DNA of 64,000 nt from an uncultured Christensenellaceae bacterium (GCA_910587455.1 CAJULK010000008.1:48330-112329), one strand, 5' to 3'. Shown: positions 1-9,233, numbered from the stretch's first letter. The notes: a model not told the origin generated them from the letters alone. Numbers and translations: made by a program.

Positions 1-1
1 T

Positions 2-763
2 CGCGGGTATGCGGATTTTTCGCTCGAAGTGACAGACGGCGCACTCGCTCATTTTGCTCATGCGGCAAACGGCGATCTGCGAAATGCCTATAATGCGCTC
101 GAGCTTGCCGTAATAACAACGCCGCCTCAATGTGACGGGAGTATTCTTATAGACAGGGACGTAGCCGCGGAATCCACTCAGCAAAGGTTGCTTTCCGTAG
201 ACGACGGAATGTATTTCGATATGCTGTCCGCATTTTGCAAATCACTGCGCGGTTGCGATCCGGACGCGGCACTATACTGGGCGTTTCGGCTGATAGAAGC
301 GGGCTGTGACCCTATGCTCATACTCAGGCGTACGCTTGTTCATGCGAGCGAGGACGTAGGACTTGCCGATTCTTCCGCAATGATGATCGCGACGTCGGCG
401 ATCACCGCTTACGAGCACCTTGGTGCGCCGGAAGGATATATTCCTATGACGCACGCGATTATCAAAGTGGCGACGGCGCACAAATCTAATTCGGTCATCA
501 ATGCTCTCGGTGCGGCTTCGGATGCGGTCAAGGAGCGCGCCGACGACAAAGTGCCCGATTATCTGCGCGACAGAAATTATAAGTCGCCGAACGACAGCGG
601 CGCGGAATATGTTTATCCGCATAATACAGACGGGTACGTAACGCAGCAGTATTTGCCGCAAGGGCTTCGGAACAGTGAATTTTACGTGCCAAAAGACAAT
701 CCGAACGAGCAGCGTATAAAACAGTTTTTGGATTTGATAAAACAACAAAGACGCAAATATTGA
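2..763 (+). CDS. rarA: Replication-associated recombination protein A (RarA/MgsA), C-terminal part
   Basis: The frame is open from the first bases of the window, so the N-terminal AAA+ ATPase core lies upstream and only about 253 residues are seen. What remains matches the RarA C-terminal half: the ANGDLRNAYNALELA segment at the end of the AAA+ lid, then a helical region with SEDVGLAD and a terminal region rich in charged residues, as in the family's clamp-loader-like tetramerisation domain. The family acts at stalled replication forks. The gene ends at TGA 761-763, just before the ribosome binding site of the next gene, suggesting co-transcription. GTG at 29 is an internal codon, not a start. 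Confidence 0.9.
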   Translation, partial: RGYADFSLEVTDGALAHFAHAANGDLRNAYNALELAVITTPPQCDGSILIDRDVAAESTQQRLLSVDDGMYFDMLSAFCKSLRGCDPDAALYWAFRLIEAGCDPMLILRRTLVHASEDVGLADSSAMMIATSAITAYEHLGAPEGYIPMTHAIIKVATAHKSNSVINALGAASDAVKERADDKVPDYLRDRNYKSPNDSGAEYVYPHNTDGYVTQQYLPQGLRNSEFYVPKDNPNEQRIKQFLDLIKQQRRKY

Positions 764-774
764 CGGAGGATTAT

Positions 775-1500
775 ATGCTTGAAATAAGTCATGTATCTAT
801 GGCGTATGCAAACGGGAGCGTAAAGGCCGTGGACGATCTGTCGCTTTCGTTGAAAGCGGGAGAGATCTTCGGTTTTCTCGGCGCTAACGGTGCAGGTAAA
901 ACAACTACGATCAAAATGCTTACGGGGATACTTCCCGTAAAATCGGGCAGTATTTCTGTATGCGATCACGATATCGTTAAAGATCCGATAAACGCAAAGC
1001 GCAGTTTCGGATACGTGCCCGATTCGCCTATAATATTCGATAAATACACTGGTCGGGAATATATAGATTTTCTCGGCGATATTTACGGAGTTAAACCGAG
1101 CGAAAGAGCGGAGATCGCAAGCAAACTTTTGAAAAAGTTTGCGTTGGAAGAAGCGTTCGACAAAAGGATCAGCGGATATTCTCACGGCATGAAACAGAAA
1201 ATAGCGATCATCGGAGCATTGATCCACGATCCGTCGCTGTGGGTGCTCGACGAACCTATGATGGGACTCGATCCTCCGTCCGCATACGCGCTCAAAGAAC
1301 TTATGAAAGAGCACCGCGACGCGGGTAAAACCGTGTTTTTCTCGACGCACGTTCTCGACGTCGCCGAAAAAATATGCGACCGTGTTGCGATAATCAATAA
1401 AGGCAAGCTCGTGCTGTGCGGAAATATAGACGAGATACGCGCCGCGAAAGGAGATGAGAGTCTCGAAGAAATTTTTATGTCGGTGGCGGCGTATGAATAA
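775..1500 (+). CDS. ABC transporter ATP-binding protein
   Basis: A 241-residue nucleotide-binding subunit. Walker A (GANGAGKTTT), a signature motif variant (YSHGMKQKIA) and Walker B (LWVLDEP) are all present, so it should hydrolyse ATP. ATG 775 is preferred because GGAGGA lies at 765-770 with a 4-nt spacer; a TTG at 760 would precede the ribosome binding site. It overlaps the downstream permease by 8 nt, so the two form one exporter. The family resembles ABC-2 type export ATPases (YhaQ/EcsA-like); substrate unknown. No regulator is adjacent. Confidence 0.9.
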   Translation: MLEISHVSMAYANGSVKAVDDLSLSLKAGEIFGFLGANGAGKTTTIKMLTGILPVKSGSISVCDHDIVKDPINAKRSFGYVPDSPIIFDKYTGREYIDFLGDIYGVKPSERAEIASKLLKKFALEEAFDKRISGYSHGMKQKIAIIGALIHDPSLWVLDEPMMGLDPPSAYALKELMKEHRDAGKTVFFSTHVLDVAEKICDRVAIINKGKLVLCGNIDEIRAAKGDESLEEIFMSVAAYE

Positions 1501-3139
1501 TTTTTTTATCGTGCTCAAAGCATTGTTTAAGAATAAATTCCGATTCGGCACCGAAACGTCTGACGGTAAAAAAGCGCTTTTGATATGCTTATTTGCTTTT
1601 TCGTATTTGGTCGTGCTTTTCTTTGTGCTTTTCACTACGGTATTCATGGGCGGATTTCTTGCTCAAAAAGGATTTGCTACATCGTTCTATTTGTTGCTGT
1701 TGCTGACGGGTGCCGGAATTGTTCTTATATTCGGAATAATATTTTTGGTCAATACACTGTATATTTCCAAAGATACCGATTTTTTTTCGATGTTGCCCAT
1801 TAAATCGTCTGTGGTGTTTGCGGCAAAGCTCGCTTACGTATATATCTGCGAAGCGGTGCTCGTAGTCGGTATTCTTTTGCCTGCCGTCATAGTATTCGGG
1901 ATCGTAGCTCATGCATGGGCGTGGTATTATTTAATTTCCGTTGCAACGCTTGCCGTAGTTCCGGCGCTGCCTCTTGCGCTTGCGGCGATAATAGCCGTGC
2001 CTATAATGTTTATTGCGGGCAAAATGAAAAACAGAAATATCGTTTCGCTGATATTTTACGTAATACTGTTTCTGTCGTTTTTCGGGCTGTATGCATATAT
2101 AATGATTGCGGTGAATAATATAGGTGACGCGAATTTCGATACGGAGAAGATATTATCCGCTACACGAACGATAGGTTACGTTCTTTATCCTTATTCGTCT
2201 CTTGCGAACGCGGCTTTCGGAGTGTCGGTTTTCGGGCTCGGAGCAAGCGCTTCCGCTGCCGTCGAATTTTTTATTTTCGTCGGAATATCCGCGGCGCTGT
2301 TTGCGATCCTTTTGCTTTTGGGCAAGTTTATGTATTCGCAGTCGGCTAAAGCTAACAATCAGACTTATTACGGCGGCAAGGCAAAAAAGGGCGAGTTCAA
2401 GAGCGCAGGCAGCGTTAAAGCGCTCATTAAGCGCGAATATATGTGCGCTATGCGTACGACGCAGACCACGTTTCAATGTTTTATCGTATACTTTTTGCCG
2501 ATTTTGTTTGCGGTAGTTTTCGGGTTTGTGTTCCGCAATATGTTCGACGGGCTGGAAGAGGGCGGCGTTACGGGTTCGCCGCTGTTCTTGTTCGCGGTTC
2601 TTGCTATAATGATGTCAATGCTGTGCAATGCGTCAATCACATCATTTTCTCGCGAAGGCTCCGCACTCGCGTCGCTGAAAGTAATGCCGATAAGTATCGG
2701 GCGTATTGTCAAATCAAAAGCTCTTGCTTGGATAAGTCTTGCCATTCCGTCGGCAGTAGTTTGTGCCGTAATTGCAAGCGTGTTTGATTTTTCGATAGTT
2801 AATCTGATTTTGTCGATTTTGGCATACTCAGGACTTGCCGTTGTGTATGTTATATTCGGCGTGCTGTGGGACTTGATATCGCCGAAGTTAAAGTGGACGG
2901 ATCCCGTTCAGGCCGTTAAGCATAACACTCATGCGACTTTGGGTCAATTTATATGCATGGCGGGCGGATTCTTGTGCGTCATTATAGCCTCGGTATGCAT
3001 GGCTTTGCAGTTTATATCTCCCGTTATTTCGACTGCATTGTTTTGGATTACGCTGTTTGCCGACGTTGTTATATTTGCCGTAATCGATATAGTGCTTTAC
3101 GGCAGGATCGGCATTTATTATGACCGTATAGAAATTTGA
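1493..3139 (+). CDS. ABC transporter permease (ABC-2/EcsB-like)
   Basis: A 548-residue, strongly hydrophobic protein with roughly a dozen candidate membrane segments spread over its full length, typical of large single-chain ABC-2 permeases. ATG 1493 sits inside the end of the ATPase gene (stop 1498-1500), which indicates translational coupling; the frame is open further upstream but there is no better start. A hydrophilic stretch near residues 290-320 (rich in Lys/Gly) probably forms a cytoplasmic loop. Paired with the preceding ATPase it should form an efflux system. Substrate cannot be told from sequence. Confidence 0.85.
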   Translation: MNNFFIVLKALFKNKFRFGTETSDGKKALLICLFAFSYLVVLFFVLFTTVFMGGFLAQKGFATSFYLLLLLTGAGIVLIFGIIFLVNTLYISKDTDFFSMLPIKSSVVFAAKLAYVYICEAVLVVGILLPAVIVFGIVAHAWAWYYLISVATLAVVPALPLALAAIIAVPIMFIAGKMKNRNIVSLIFYVILFLSFFGLYAYIMIAVNNIGDANFDTEKILSATRTIGYVLYPYSSLANAAFGVSVFGLGASASAAVEFFIFVGISAALFAILLLLGKFMYSQSAKANNQTYYGGKAKKGEFKSAGSVKALIKREYMCAMRTTQTTFQCFIVYFLPILFAVVFGFVFRNMFDGLEEGGVTGSPLFLFAVLAIMMSMLCNASITSFSREGSALASLKVMPISIGRIVKSKALAWISLAIPSAVVCAVIASVFDFSIVNLILSILAYSGLAVVYVIFGVLWDLISPKLKWTDPVQAVKHNTHATLGQFICMAGGFLCVIIASVCMALQFISPVISTALFWITLFADVVIFAVIDIVLYGRIGIYYDRIEI

Positions 3140-3217
3140 CGTCTATCAGATAAAACTATTCGAAATACGCACAATAAAAATCACGAATGGTTGTGAAATA
3201 AATTTTCGGAGTGTATT

Positions 3218-5884
3218 TTGGAATTTTACAATAAATCGGTAGCCGCAACATTGAATGAACTCGGCACGTCGCCGAACGGACTCACTGACGGCGAAGCCGG
3301 CATGCGCAGGATCCGCGACGGCGAAAATAAACTCGACGAACCCAAAAAAGCGAGCGTCGCAAAGAAGTTTTTCTTACAGTTCGCCGATGTGATGGTAATA
3401 GTATTGATAGCCGCCGCGATCATCTCGGCGGTTATAGCCGTGGTAGAAAAACAATACGGCGATTTTATAGACGTCGGAATAATCATGTCGATCGTTCTGC
3501 TTAATGCGATAATAGGAACGATCCAAGAAAGCAAAGCCGAAAAAGCAATGGCGTCGCTCAAGAATATGAGCGTTCCGTTTTGTAAAGTGCGTCGCGACGG
3601 CGAAATCAAGAAAATTGCGTCGAGCGCACTTGTCACGGGCGATATAGTCATTCTCGAAGCTGGCGACGTTGCGCCGTGCGATATGCGGCTTATCAAAACG
3701 GCTTCGTTAAAAGCCGAATCGTCTGCGCTCACGGGCGAATCGGTTTCGCAGGAAAAGTCCGCGCACACCATTTCCGGCGAAGTTCCGCTCGCGGACAGAT
3801 ACAATATGCTGTTCGGCAGCAGTACCGTTACGTACGGCAGAGGCGAGGGGGTTGTGACCGCTGTCGGCATGAAAGCCGAGATCGGCAAAATAGCCGCTAT
3901 GCTCGGTGCCGAACAGAAGTCGGAAACTCCGCTTCGCAAAAAACTCAACGCGGTCGGAAAATTGATTTCCATAGCAGTACTTGTTATAGCGGCGCTTGTA
4001 TTTGTTATAGGTGTTTTGAGCGCCGTGGGAACGGGCTCGGTAACGCTTGACAGCGTACTCGATTCATTTATGACCGCCGTAGCACTTGCCGTGGCGGCTA
4101 TACCGGAAAGTCTTACTGCGGTTATAACCATAATCATGGCGCTCGGAGTTCAGCGTCTGTCCAAAAAGAATGCCATAATCAAAAAACTTCCTGCCGTGGA
4201 AACGCTTGGAAGCACAAACGTAATCTGTTCGGATAAGACGGGCACTCTTACGCTCAATAAGATGACGGTAACTTCCGTTTTTGTTGACGGAAAGTTTTCG
4301 GCTACGGGCGATGCGTATAAAAAAATGTTGTCGTGCATGTGTCTATGCAACGACACCGTTGCGAAAACCGAGAGCGGCAAATTTGTCACAATGGGTGATC
4401 CTACCGAAACAGCGCTCGTCGATTATGCGCTTCGAGAGGGAGTAGACAAGACCGCATTGGACGTATCGTGCCCGCGTATAGACGAGATACCGTTCGATTC
4501 CGATCGAAAGCTCATGACCGTAGTAGTGCGAGAGCTCAGCGGCGATACGGTTTATACGAAAGGCGCGTCGGACGAATTGATTAAAAGATGTACGTATATA
4601 GCCGACGGTAATGCCGTGCGCAAGATCACTTCCCGCGATATAGACGAGATAGAAAGTGCCAATAAAAAAATGGCGGGATCGGCGCTGAGAGTACTCGCAT
4701 ACGCATATAAAAAGCGTGTCGGCGGAAATTATGAGAGCGATCTTGTTTTTATCGGGTTGACGGGAATGATAGATCCGCCGCGAGAGGAAGTGAGGGGCGC
4801 TGTCGAGTTGTGTAAAAATGCTGGTATCAACGTTGTTATGATCACGGGCGATAATCCCGAAACAGCGTTTGCGATAGCGAGCGAACTCGGAATATGCAAT
4901 GACAAAAGACAAACCGCAACGGGAGCCGACATCGAAAAAATGTCGGACGACGAACTGTATTCGCGAATAACAAAGCTCAAAGTTTATGCACGCGTTTCTC
5001 CCGAGCATAAGGTCAGAATAGTAAAAGCGTGGAAAAGAGCGGGTATGATCGTAGCTATGACGGGCGACGGCGTGAACGATGCGCCGAGTATTAAATCCGC
5101 CGATATCGGCGTAGGTATGGGAATAACGGGTACGGAAGTTACCAAAGAAGCATGCGATATGGTACTTGCCGACGATAATTTCGCTACTATCGTAACTGCG
5201 GTAAAAGAAGGCAGAACTATTTTTGCGAATATGCAAAAAACCATTCAGTATCTTCTCGCGGCTAATCTTGCCGAGGTGTTGTCGTTGTTTCTCGCAACCG
5301 TGATTTTCGCATTTACCAAAGATTCGTATGTGTTTTTGTTGCCAATACAAATTTTATGGGTAAACCTCGTTACGGACAGTCTGCCGGCTCTCGCGCTCGG
5401 TGTAGAGCCGCCCGAGGGCGACGTTATGAAAGAACCGCCGCGAGCCGCAAAGAGCAGTTTGTTCGGCGGAGGCGTAGGAATAAATATAATCTATCAGGGG
5501 CTGTTTCAGACGGCTATCGTTCTCGGTATATTTTTGGGTTGTGCGTTTACGAATTGGGGGCACGAAGCGGGAACGACAATGGCGTTTATGTCGCTGTGCC
5601 TTGTTCAGTTGTTTCACAGCTTCAACGCCAAAAGCGTTCGCGGCTCTATGTTCGGGAAGAATTTTTTCAAGAACAAACTGCTGTTCGTTTCATTCGCCGT
5701 CGGCGCGGCACTAACTGTAGGTCTTGCATGCTTGCCCGTAACGCACGACGTGTTTTCGTTGCAGTGGCTCGACGGCATGCAATGGCTTACCGTGATCTTG
5801 TGTTCGGCGTCGATAATTCCTGCGGTCGAAGCGGTAAAGCTGATAATGCGCTTCGCTCGCAAAAGAAACCGTAAGCAAGCATAA
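3218..5884 (+). CDS. P-type calcium-transporting ATPase (type II)
   Basis: An 888-residue cation pump of the SERCA/PMCA type. Visible landmarks: N-terminal cation-ATPase domain, TGES actuator loop, the phosphorylated Asp339 in CSDKTGTLT, nucleotide-binding domain with KGASD, the hinge GDGVNDAPS, and C-terminal membrane segments with NLVTD. Membrane segment 4 has Glu297 in IPESLTAV, where calcium pumps usually have PEGLP; the ion-binding Glu is kept and Gly-Leu-Pro changed. TTG 3218 is chosen because GGAG at 3208-3211 precedes it. It probably exports Ca2+, although related pumps move Mn2+ or Na+. It stands alone between the ABC pair and the deaminase. Confidence 0.88.
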   Translation: MEFYNKSVAATLNELGTSPNGLTDGEAGMRRIRDGENKLDEPKKASVAKKFFLQFADVMVIVLIAAAIISAVIAVVEKQYGDFIDVGIIMSIVLLNAIIGTIQESKAEKAMASLKNMSVPFCKVRRDGEIKKIASSALVTGDIVILEAGDVAPCDMRLIKTASLKAESSALTGESVSQEKSAHTISGEVPLADRYNMLFGSSTVTYGRGEGVVTAVGMKAEIGKIAAMLGAEQKSETPLRKKLNAVGKLISIAVLVIAALVFVIGVLSAVGTGSVTLDSVLDSFMTAVALAVAAIPESLTAVITIIMALGVQRLSKKNAIIKKLPAVETLGSTNVICSDKTGTLTLNKMTVTSVFVDGKFSATGDAYKKMLSCMCLCNDTVAKTESGKFVTMGDPTETALVDYALREGVDKTALDVSCPRIDEIPFDSDRKLMTVVVRELSGDTVYTKGASDELIKRCTYIADGNAVRKITSRDIDEIESANKKMAGSALRVLAYAYKKRVGGNYESDLVFIGLTGMIDPPREEVRGAVELCKNAGINVVMITGDNPETAFAIASELGICNDKRQTATGADIEKMSDDELYSRITKLKVYARVSPEHKVRIVKAWKRAGMIVAMTGDGVNDAPSIKSADIGVGMGITGTEVTKEACDMVLADDNFATIVTAVKEGRTIFANMQKTIQYLLAANLAEVLSLFLATVIFAFTKDSYVFLLPIQILWVNLVTDSLPALALGVEPPEGDVMKEPPRAAKSSLFGGGVGINIIYQGLFQTAIVLGIFLGCAFTNWGHEAGTTMAFMSLCLVQLFHSFNAKSVRGSMFGKNFFKNKLLFVSFAVGAALTVGLACLPVTHDVFSLQWLDGMQWLTVILCSASIIPAVEAVKLIMRFARKRNRKQA

Positions 5885-5911
5885 ATTTTTGACGAATATA
5901 GTAATACAGTG

Positions 5912-5940
5912 TTGATTTATGCGGAATAATGTGGTATAAT
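5912..5940 (+). promoter_or_regulatory. Sigma-A promoter for the deaminase gene
   Basis: TTGATT (5912-5917) and a perfect TATAAT (5935-5940) are separated by 17 bp; the predicted transcript starts about 44 nt before the ATG at 5991. Confidence 0.7.
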
Positions 5941-5990
5941 CAAAATTACGGCGGGATTCGAACTCGCACTGTATATACGGGAAGTGTTTT

Positions 5991-6443
5991 ATGGATAAAT
6001 GGGATGCTCGGTTTATGGATATTGCGCGCAAAGTGGCTACGTGGTCGAGTTGCTTTCAGGAAAACCGGCAGGTCGGCGCGGTAATAGCAAAAAACAAACG
6101 CATTATGACTACCGGTTATAACGGAGCAAGTTCCGGCATTAAGAGCTGTAAAGAGAGAGGAGTATGCCTGCGCCGCGAGATGAACATACCTTCGGGCACG
6201 CGTCATGAGCTGTGTTATGCAACGCATGCCGAGCAAAACGCTATCATACAGGCGGCGCGTATGGGAATATGTATTGACGGGGCGACGTTATACTGCACGC
6301 ATCAGCCGTGCGCTATTTGTACAAAAATGATAATAAACAGCGGTATAAGTCGCGTAGTATACGCCGACGGATATCCGGACGATTTCTCTATCGAACTCTT
6401 CAAAGAAGCGGGAGTCGCCGTGGAAAAATTTTCCGCAGAATAA
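5991..6443 (+). CDS. Deoxycytidylate deaminase family protein (ComEB-like)
   Basis: A 150-residue zinc-dependent deaminase. The catalytic His79-Ala-Glu81 (HAE) and the zinc-binding Pro-Cys107-x-x-Cys110 motif are intact, and the length fits dCMP deaminases. In the family the enzyme converts dCMP to dUMP, feeding thymidylate synthesis; some relatives are annotated ComEB in competence operons. The N-terminal region includes extra Cys residues near 53 and 59, as in dCMP deaminases that have a second zinc site, which favours dCMP over cytidine as substrate. It has its own promoter and is followed after 40 nt by a zinc-ribbon gene. Confidence 0.88.
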   Translation: MDKWDARFMDIARKVATWSSCFQENRQVGAVIAKNKRIMTTGYNGASSGIKSCKERGVCLRREMNIPSGTRHELCYATHAEQNAIIQAARMGICIDGATLYCTHQPCAICTKMIINSGISRVVYADGYPDDFSIELFKEAGVAVEKFSAE

Positions 6444-6483
6444 ACTCGGTAAACCAATCTACAATATAATAGGGGAAAACGAT

Positions 6484-6981
6484 ATGAAATTTTGCAAAAA
6501 TTGCGGTAAAGAATTGAATGATAGCGCATGCTTTTGTCAGGAGTGCGGCACTCGAGTATCGGCGTCGGACATTCCCGATAGCGTAGAAGTTTCGACAGAG
6601 ACCGAATCGCCTAAGACTGCTCAGCCGCCCGAGCAAAACGATGCAGCCAAGCAACTGAAAGAACCGAAGCAGGTTGATTACACAAAGTTCAATAAAATAT
6701 TTTGGCAACTGTTTGTACCTTTCGGACTCGGCAGCTTCATGCTTTCAAATCTTGCGCGTGCATGCTTTTATAATGTTTTTCATGTTTTCGGAATTATTTG
6801 GGCGATTTTCGACGTGTTGGTTTCGATCGCGTTTTGCACATTAGGCATAATCAGATACGTCTCGTATAAAAAAGAAAGCGAATCGGAACACACAGCAAAG
6901 CGAAACATTTGTTATGCCCTGTGCATGATTATCGGTATCATAACATTCGTATACGTATTGCTGATGACTATAGCGATATAA
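6484..6981 (+). CDS. Zinc-ribbon membrane protein of unknown function
   Basis: A 165-residue protein. Residues 3-21 form a classical zinc ribbon (CKNCGKELND then CxxC). Then comes an acidic, low-complexity linker with many Glu, Gln and Pro, followed by at least three hydrophobic segments from about residue 80. This zinc-ribbon plus membrane-tail layout is common in Firmicutes and is usually uncharacterised. It is preceded by AGGGGAAAA and followed by a strong terminator, so it ends the transcription unit that begins with the deaminase. Confidence 0.75.
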   Translation: MKFCKNCGKELNDSACFCQECGTRVSASDIPDSVEVSTETESPKTAQPPEQNDAAKQLKEPKQVDYTKFNKIFWQLFVPFGLGSFMLSNLARACFYNVFHVFGIIWAIFDVLVSIAFCTLGIIRYVSYKKESESEHTAKRNICYALCMIIGIITFVYVLLMTIAI

Positions 6982-6985
6982 GCCG

Positions 6986-7017
6986 AAGGCGCCGTATTGA
7001 AACGGCGCCTTATTTTT
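6986..7017 (+). terminator. Rho-independent terminator
   Basis: A perfect 9-bp stem, AAGGCGCCG / CGGCGCCTT, with an 8-nt loop (TATTGAAA) and a following ATTTTT tract. It separates the zinc-ribbon gene from the ctsR promoter. Confidence 0.9.
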
Positions 7018-7064
7018 GCGATAAAACAGCGATTATATTTTTTTGAAAATTTAAGCAAAAACGC

Positions 7065-7093
7065 TTGACAAATACGCCGAGCGGTTTTATAAT
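7065..7093 (+). promoter_or_regulatory. Sigma-A promoter of the ctsR-mcsA-mcsB-clpC operon
   Basis: Consensus TTGACA (7065-7070) and TATAAT (7088-7093), spacer exactly 17 bp. The predicted start near 7100 lies directly before the CtsR operator, so repressor bound there would block transcription. Confidence 0.92.
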
Positions 7094-7105
7094 ACGATTA
7101 AGAAG

Positions 7106-7129
7106 TTTGACTATCTTTGACCTTTGACT
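7106..7129 (+). promoter_or_regulatory. CtsR operator with three heptads
   Basis: On the + strand: TTTGACT (7106-7112), 3-nt gap, TTTGACC (7116-7122), then directly TTTGACT (7123-7129). Read on the other strand this is the CtsR consensus RGTCAAA-NNN-RGTCAAA with an extra abutting heptad. It lies just downstream of the -10 box of the operon that encodes CtsR, so autoregulation is expected. Confidence 0.92.
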
Positions 7130-7167
7130 TAGATATTTAATCTTCCGACTACTACGGGGAGGGCGCT

Positions 7168-7653
7168 ATGAATGTAAGCGACATAATCGAGCGATTTTTG
7201 CTCGATACGCTCGGTGACGAGATTACCGTTAATTTCAACCGCAACGAGCTTGCGCAATATTTTTCGGTCGCGCCGAGCCAGATAAATTACGTTTTGTCTA
7301 CTCGGTTTACGCCGGAGCGCGGATATATAATAGAGAGCCGACGCGGCGGAGGCGGATTCATCACGCTTATGCGCGTCAGCGAAAATGCCGAAGACGTGCT
7401 TATGCGGTATATCGACGAAACTCTTTCGCACGGGATAGAATACGGTAAAGCGTGTCAGATTATAGAGAGATTGGTTCGCGACGGGATTTATTCCGAAACC
7501 GAGGGCGCGCTCGTAAAGGCGGCTATTTCGGATAAAGCGCTGCTCGCACCCACAATAGCCAAAGGAAAACTCAGAGGATCCATACTTAAAAACATTCTTC
7601 TCGAAACAGCCAAAATGCACAATTCGGATTGCGGCGACGACGGCGATCAGTGA
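7168..7653 (+). CDS. ctsR: CtsR, repressor of class III heat-shock genes
   Basis: A 161-residue protein of the usual CtsR length and composition. The N-terminal winged helix contains the glycine-rich wing (ESRRGGGGFITL, around residues 54-65) that reads the heptad repeats; the C-terminal part is the dimerisation and McsB-responsive domain. Start ATG 7168 follows GGGGAGGG at 7156-7163. It is first in the operon with mcsA, mcsB and clpC, the standard Firmicutes arrangement, and its own operator lies at 7106-7129. In the family, heat inactivates DNA binding and McsB/ClpCP remove the repressor. Confidence 0.95.
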   Translation: MNVSDIIERFLLDTLGDEITVNFNRNELAQYFSVAPSQINYVLSTRFTPERGYIIESRRGGGGFITLMRVSENAEDVLMRYIDETLSHGIEYGKACQIIERLVRDGIYSETEGALVKAAISDKALLAPTIAKGKLRGSILKNILLETAKMHNSDCGDDGDQ

Positions 7654-7698
7654 TCGCAGCTGCGATATTTTCTAAAAAAATCAAACGGAGGCAATAAT

Positions 7699-8211
7699 AT
7701 GAAGTGTACCAAATGCGGTTTGCGCGACGCTACTACGGAAGTGTTGCAACGACATAACAACCATATAGAAAAAATGTATTTGTGCAACGAGTGCGCAAAG
7801 GATTACAGACCGGACGTCGGGTTCGATGACTTTGACGTTATAGATAAACTGATTAACGGTTCTCCTATGGGACTTCTGTCTAATCTAAACAGTCTGTTCG
7901 ATTCGCCCGTGACGAAAGCAATGATATGTCCTACGTGCAAAACGACGAGCGAAGAATTTTTGAAAACCGGTTTCGTTGGCTGTCCGCGATGCTACGATGT
8001 ATTCGAACCGCTTATCGTTCAGACTGTAAAGAAATTGCAGCAATCCGACAGGCATGTCGGAAAGAAGCCGACGGGCGCTGTCGATTTTTCTCAAGAAGAA
8101 GCGCGATTGAAAGCAGAGCTTCATGCTGCCGTCGATAAAGGCGATTATGTGCGTATCGGCGAGATAAGCAACAAGTTGAACGCTCTCACGGGCGAAAGGA
8201 CGGGAGACTGA
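7699..8211 (+). CDS. mcsA: McsA, activator of protein-arginine kinase
   Basis: A 170-residue zinc protein. Two N-terminal CxxC pairs (CTKC near residue 3, CNEC near residue 29) and a second set (CPTC near 76, then CPRC) form the metal sites; the C-terminal helix carries a UVR-like motif (residues ~133-168, EEARLKAELHAAVDKGDY). In Bacillus, McsA binds McsB and stimulates its kinase activity and is also a metal-stress sensor. The GGAGG at 7686-7690 fixes the start. Its TGA overlaps the ATG of mcsB (TGATG), so the two are translationally coupled. Confidence 0.93.
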   Translation: MKCTKCGLRDATTEVLQRHNNHIEKMYLCNECAKDYRPDVGFDDFDVIDKLINGSPMGLLSNLNSLFDSPVTKAMICPTCKTTSEEFLKTGFVGCPRCYDVFEPLIVQTVKKLQQSDRHVGKKPTGAVDFSQEEARLKAELHAAVDKGDYVRIGEISNKLNALTGERTGD

Positions 8212-9215
8212 TGGATAATAACGCTACTATAGTTTCCACACGCATAAGGTTGGCTCGGAACGTTGAAGGACTTCCGTTTCCGCATAAACTCAAAGAGATG
8301 CCCGCTCGGCAGATAGCCGACAAAGTTACACAGACGCTATGTTCGTTGGATAAATTTTCGCGCTACGATATGAGCAATATTTCGCAGCTCGACGGCACGA
8401 TATTGCGTGAAAAGCATCTTATAAGTCCCGATCTTCTCGAAAGCTCTTTCGGGTCTGTGCTTATAAGCGCCGACGAGAACGTGTCTGTAATGGTCAACGA
8501 AGAAGATCATATCAGAGAGCAAGTTATTTTGTCTGGGCTGTCGCTCGATCAGGCATATGATCGGGTCAACAAGATAGACGATGCATTGGCAAAGAGCATT
8601 AAATTTTCTTACAGCAACCGTTTCGGATATCTGACTTCGTGCGCTACAAATCTCGGCACGGGCATGCGTGCGTCCGTTATGATGTTTTTACCGGCGCTCA
8701 CGATACAGAATATGATGGATTCGTGCATAAACGCCGTGGGCAGACTGAATATGACTGTGCGCGGCGTATACGGCGAAGGCAGCAGTGCGGACGGGTATCT
8801 CTATCAGATTAGCAATCAGAGAACGCTCGGTTTAACCGAATCGGATATTATAGATTCCGTAAAGAGCGCGATCAATCACGTTGTGGAAGCCGAATTGCGC
8901 GCACGCGAATTGTTAAAGCGCAACGAGACAGAGTTGAAGGACAAAATTTTCCGCGCTTGGGGGCTTGCCGCAAACGCGTACAAAATGCCGACGGGCGAAG
9001 CGATGCAACTGTTGGCGCTTATAAGACTCGGCGGATATTACGGTTATATTACGGTCAAATCTCAGGACGAATATCAAAAACTCATCACGAGCTGTCAGCC
9101 TGCAAACATGCAGCGCATGAGCGGCAAAAACATCAGCGCCGAAGAACGCGACGTTATGCGGGCGCGCTATGTATCGTCAGTGCTCGGCACAATAGCCGAA
9201 AAAAATATTAAATAA
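8211..9215 (+). CDS. mcsB: McsB, protein-arginine kinase
   Basis: A 334-residue phosphagen-kinase-family enzyme that phosphorylates arginines to mark proteins for ClpCP. Diagnostic segments are present: the N-terminal STRIRLARN, the glycine loop with SCATNLGTGMRAS (Cys144 in the position of the family's conserved active-site Cys), and YGEGSSADGYLYQISNQ near the active-site flexible loop. It couples with McsA by a 1-nt overlap and precedes clpC by 18 nt. Length is slightly shorter than the Bacillus enzyme but no domain appears missing. Confidence 0.95.
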   Translation: MDNNATIVSTRIRLARNVEGLPFPHKLKEMPARQIADKVTQTLCSLDKFSRYDMSNISQLDGTILREKHLISPDLLESSFGSVLISADENVSVMVNEEDHIREQVILSGLSLDQAYDRVNKIDDALAKSIKFSYSNRFGYLTSCATNLGTGMRASVMMFLPALTIQNMMDSCINAVGRLNMTVRGVYGEGSSADGYLYQISNQRTLGLTESDIIDSVKSAINHVVEAELRARELLKRNETELKDKIFRAWGLAANAYKMPTGEAMQLLALIRLGGYYGYITVKSQDEYQKLITSCQPANMQRMSGKNISAEERDVMRARYVSSVLGTIAEKNIK

Positions 9216-9233
9216 ATCGGGAGGTAATTCATT

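Noticed and set aside
5949..5972. A tRNA T-arm-like sequence on the minus strand (GCGAG-TTCGAAT-CCCGC)
   Set aside because: One stem pair is mismatched, no acceptor, D or anticodon arm can be found at the right distance, and no CCA follows. Probably chance.
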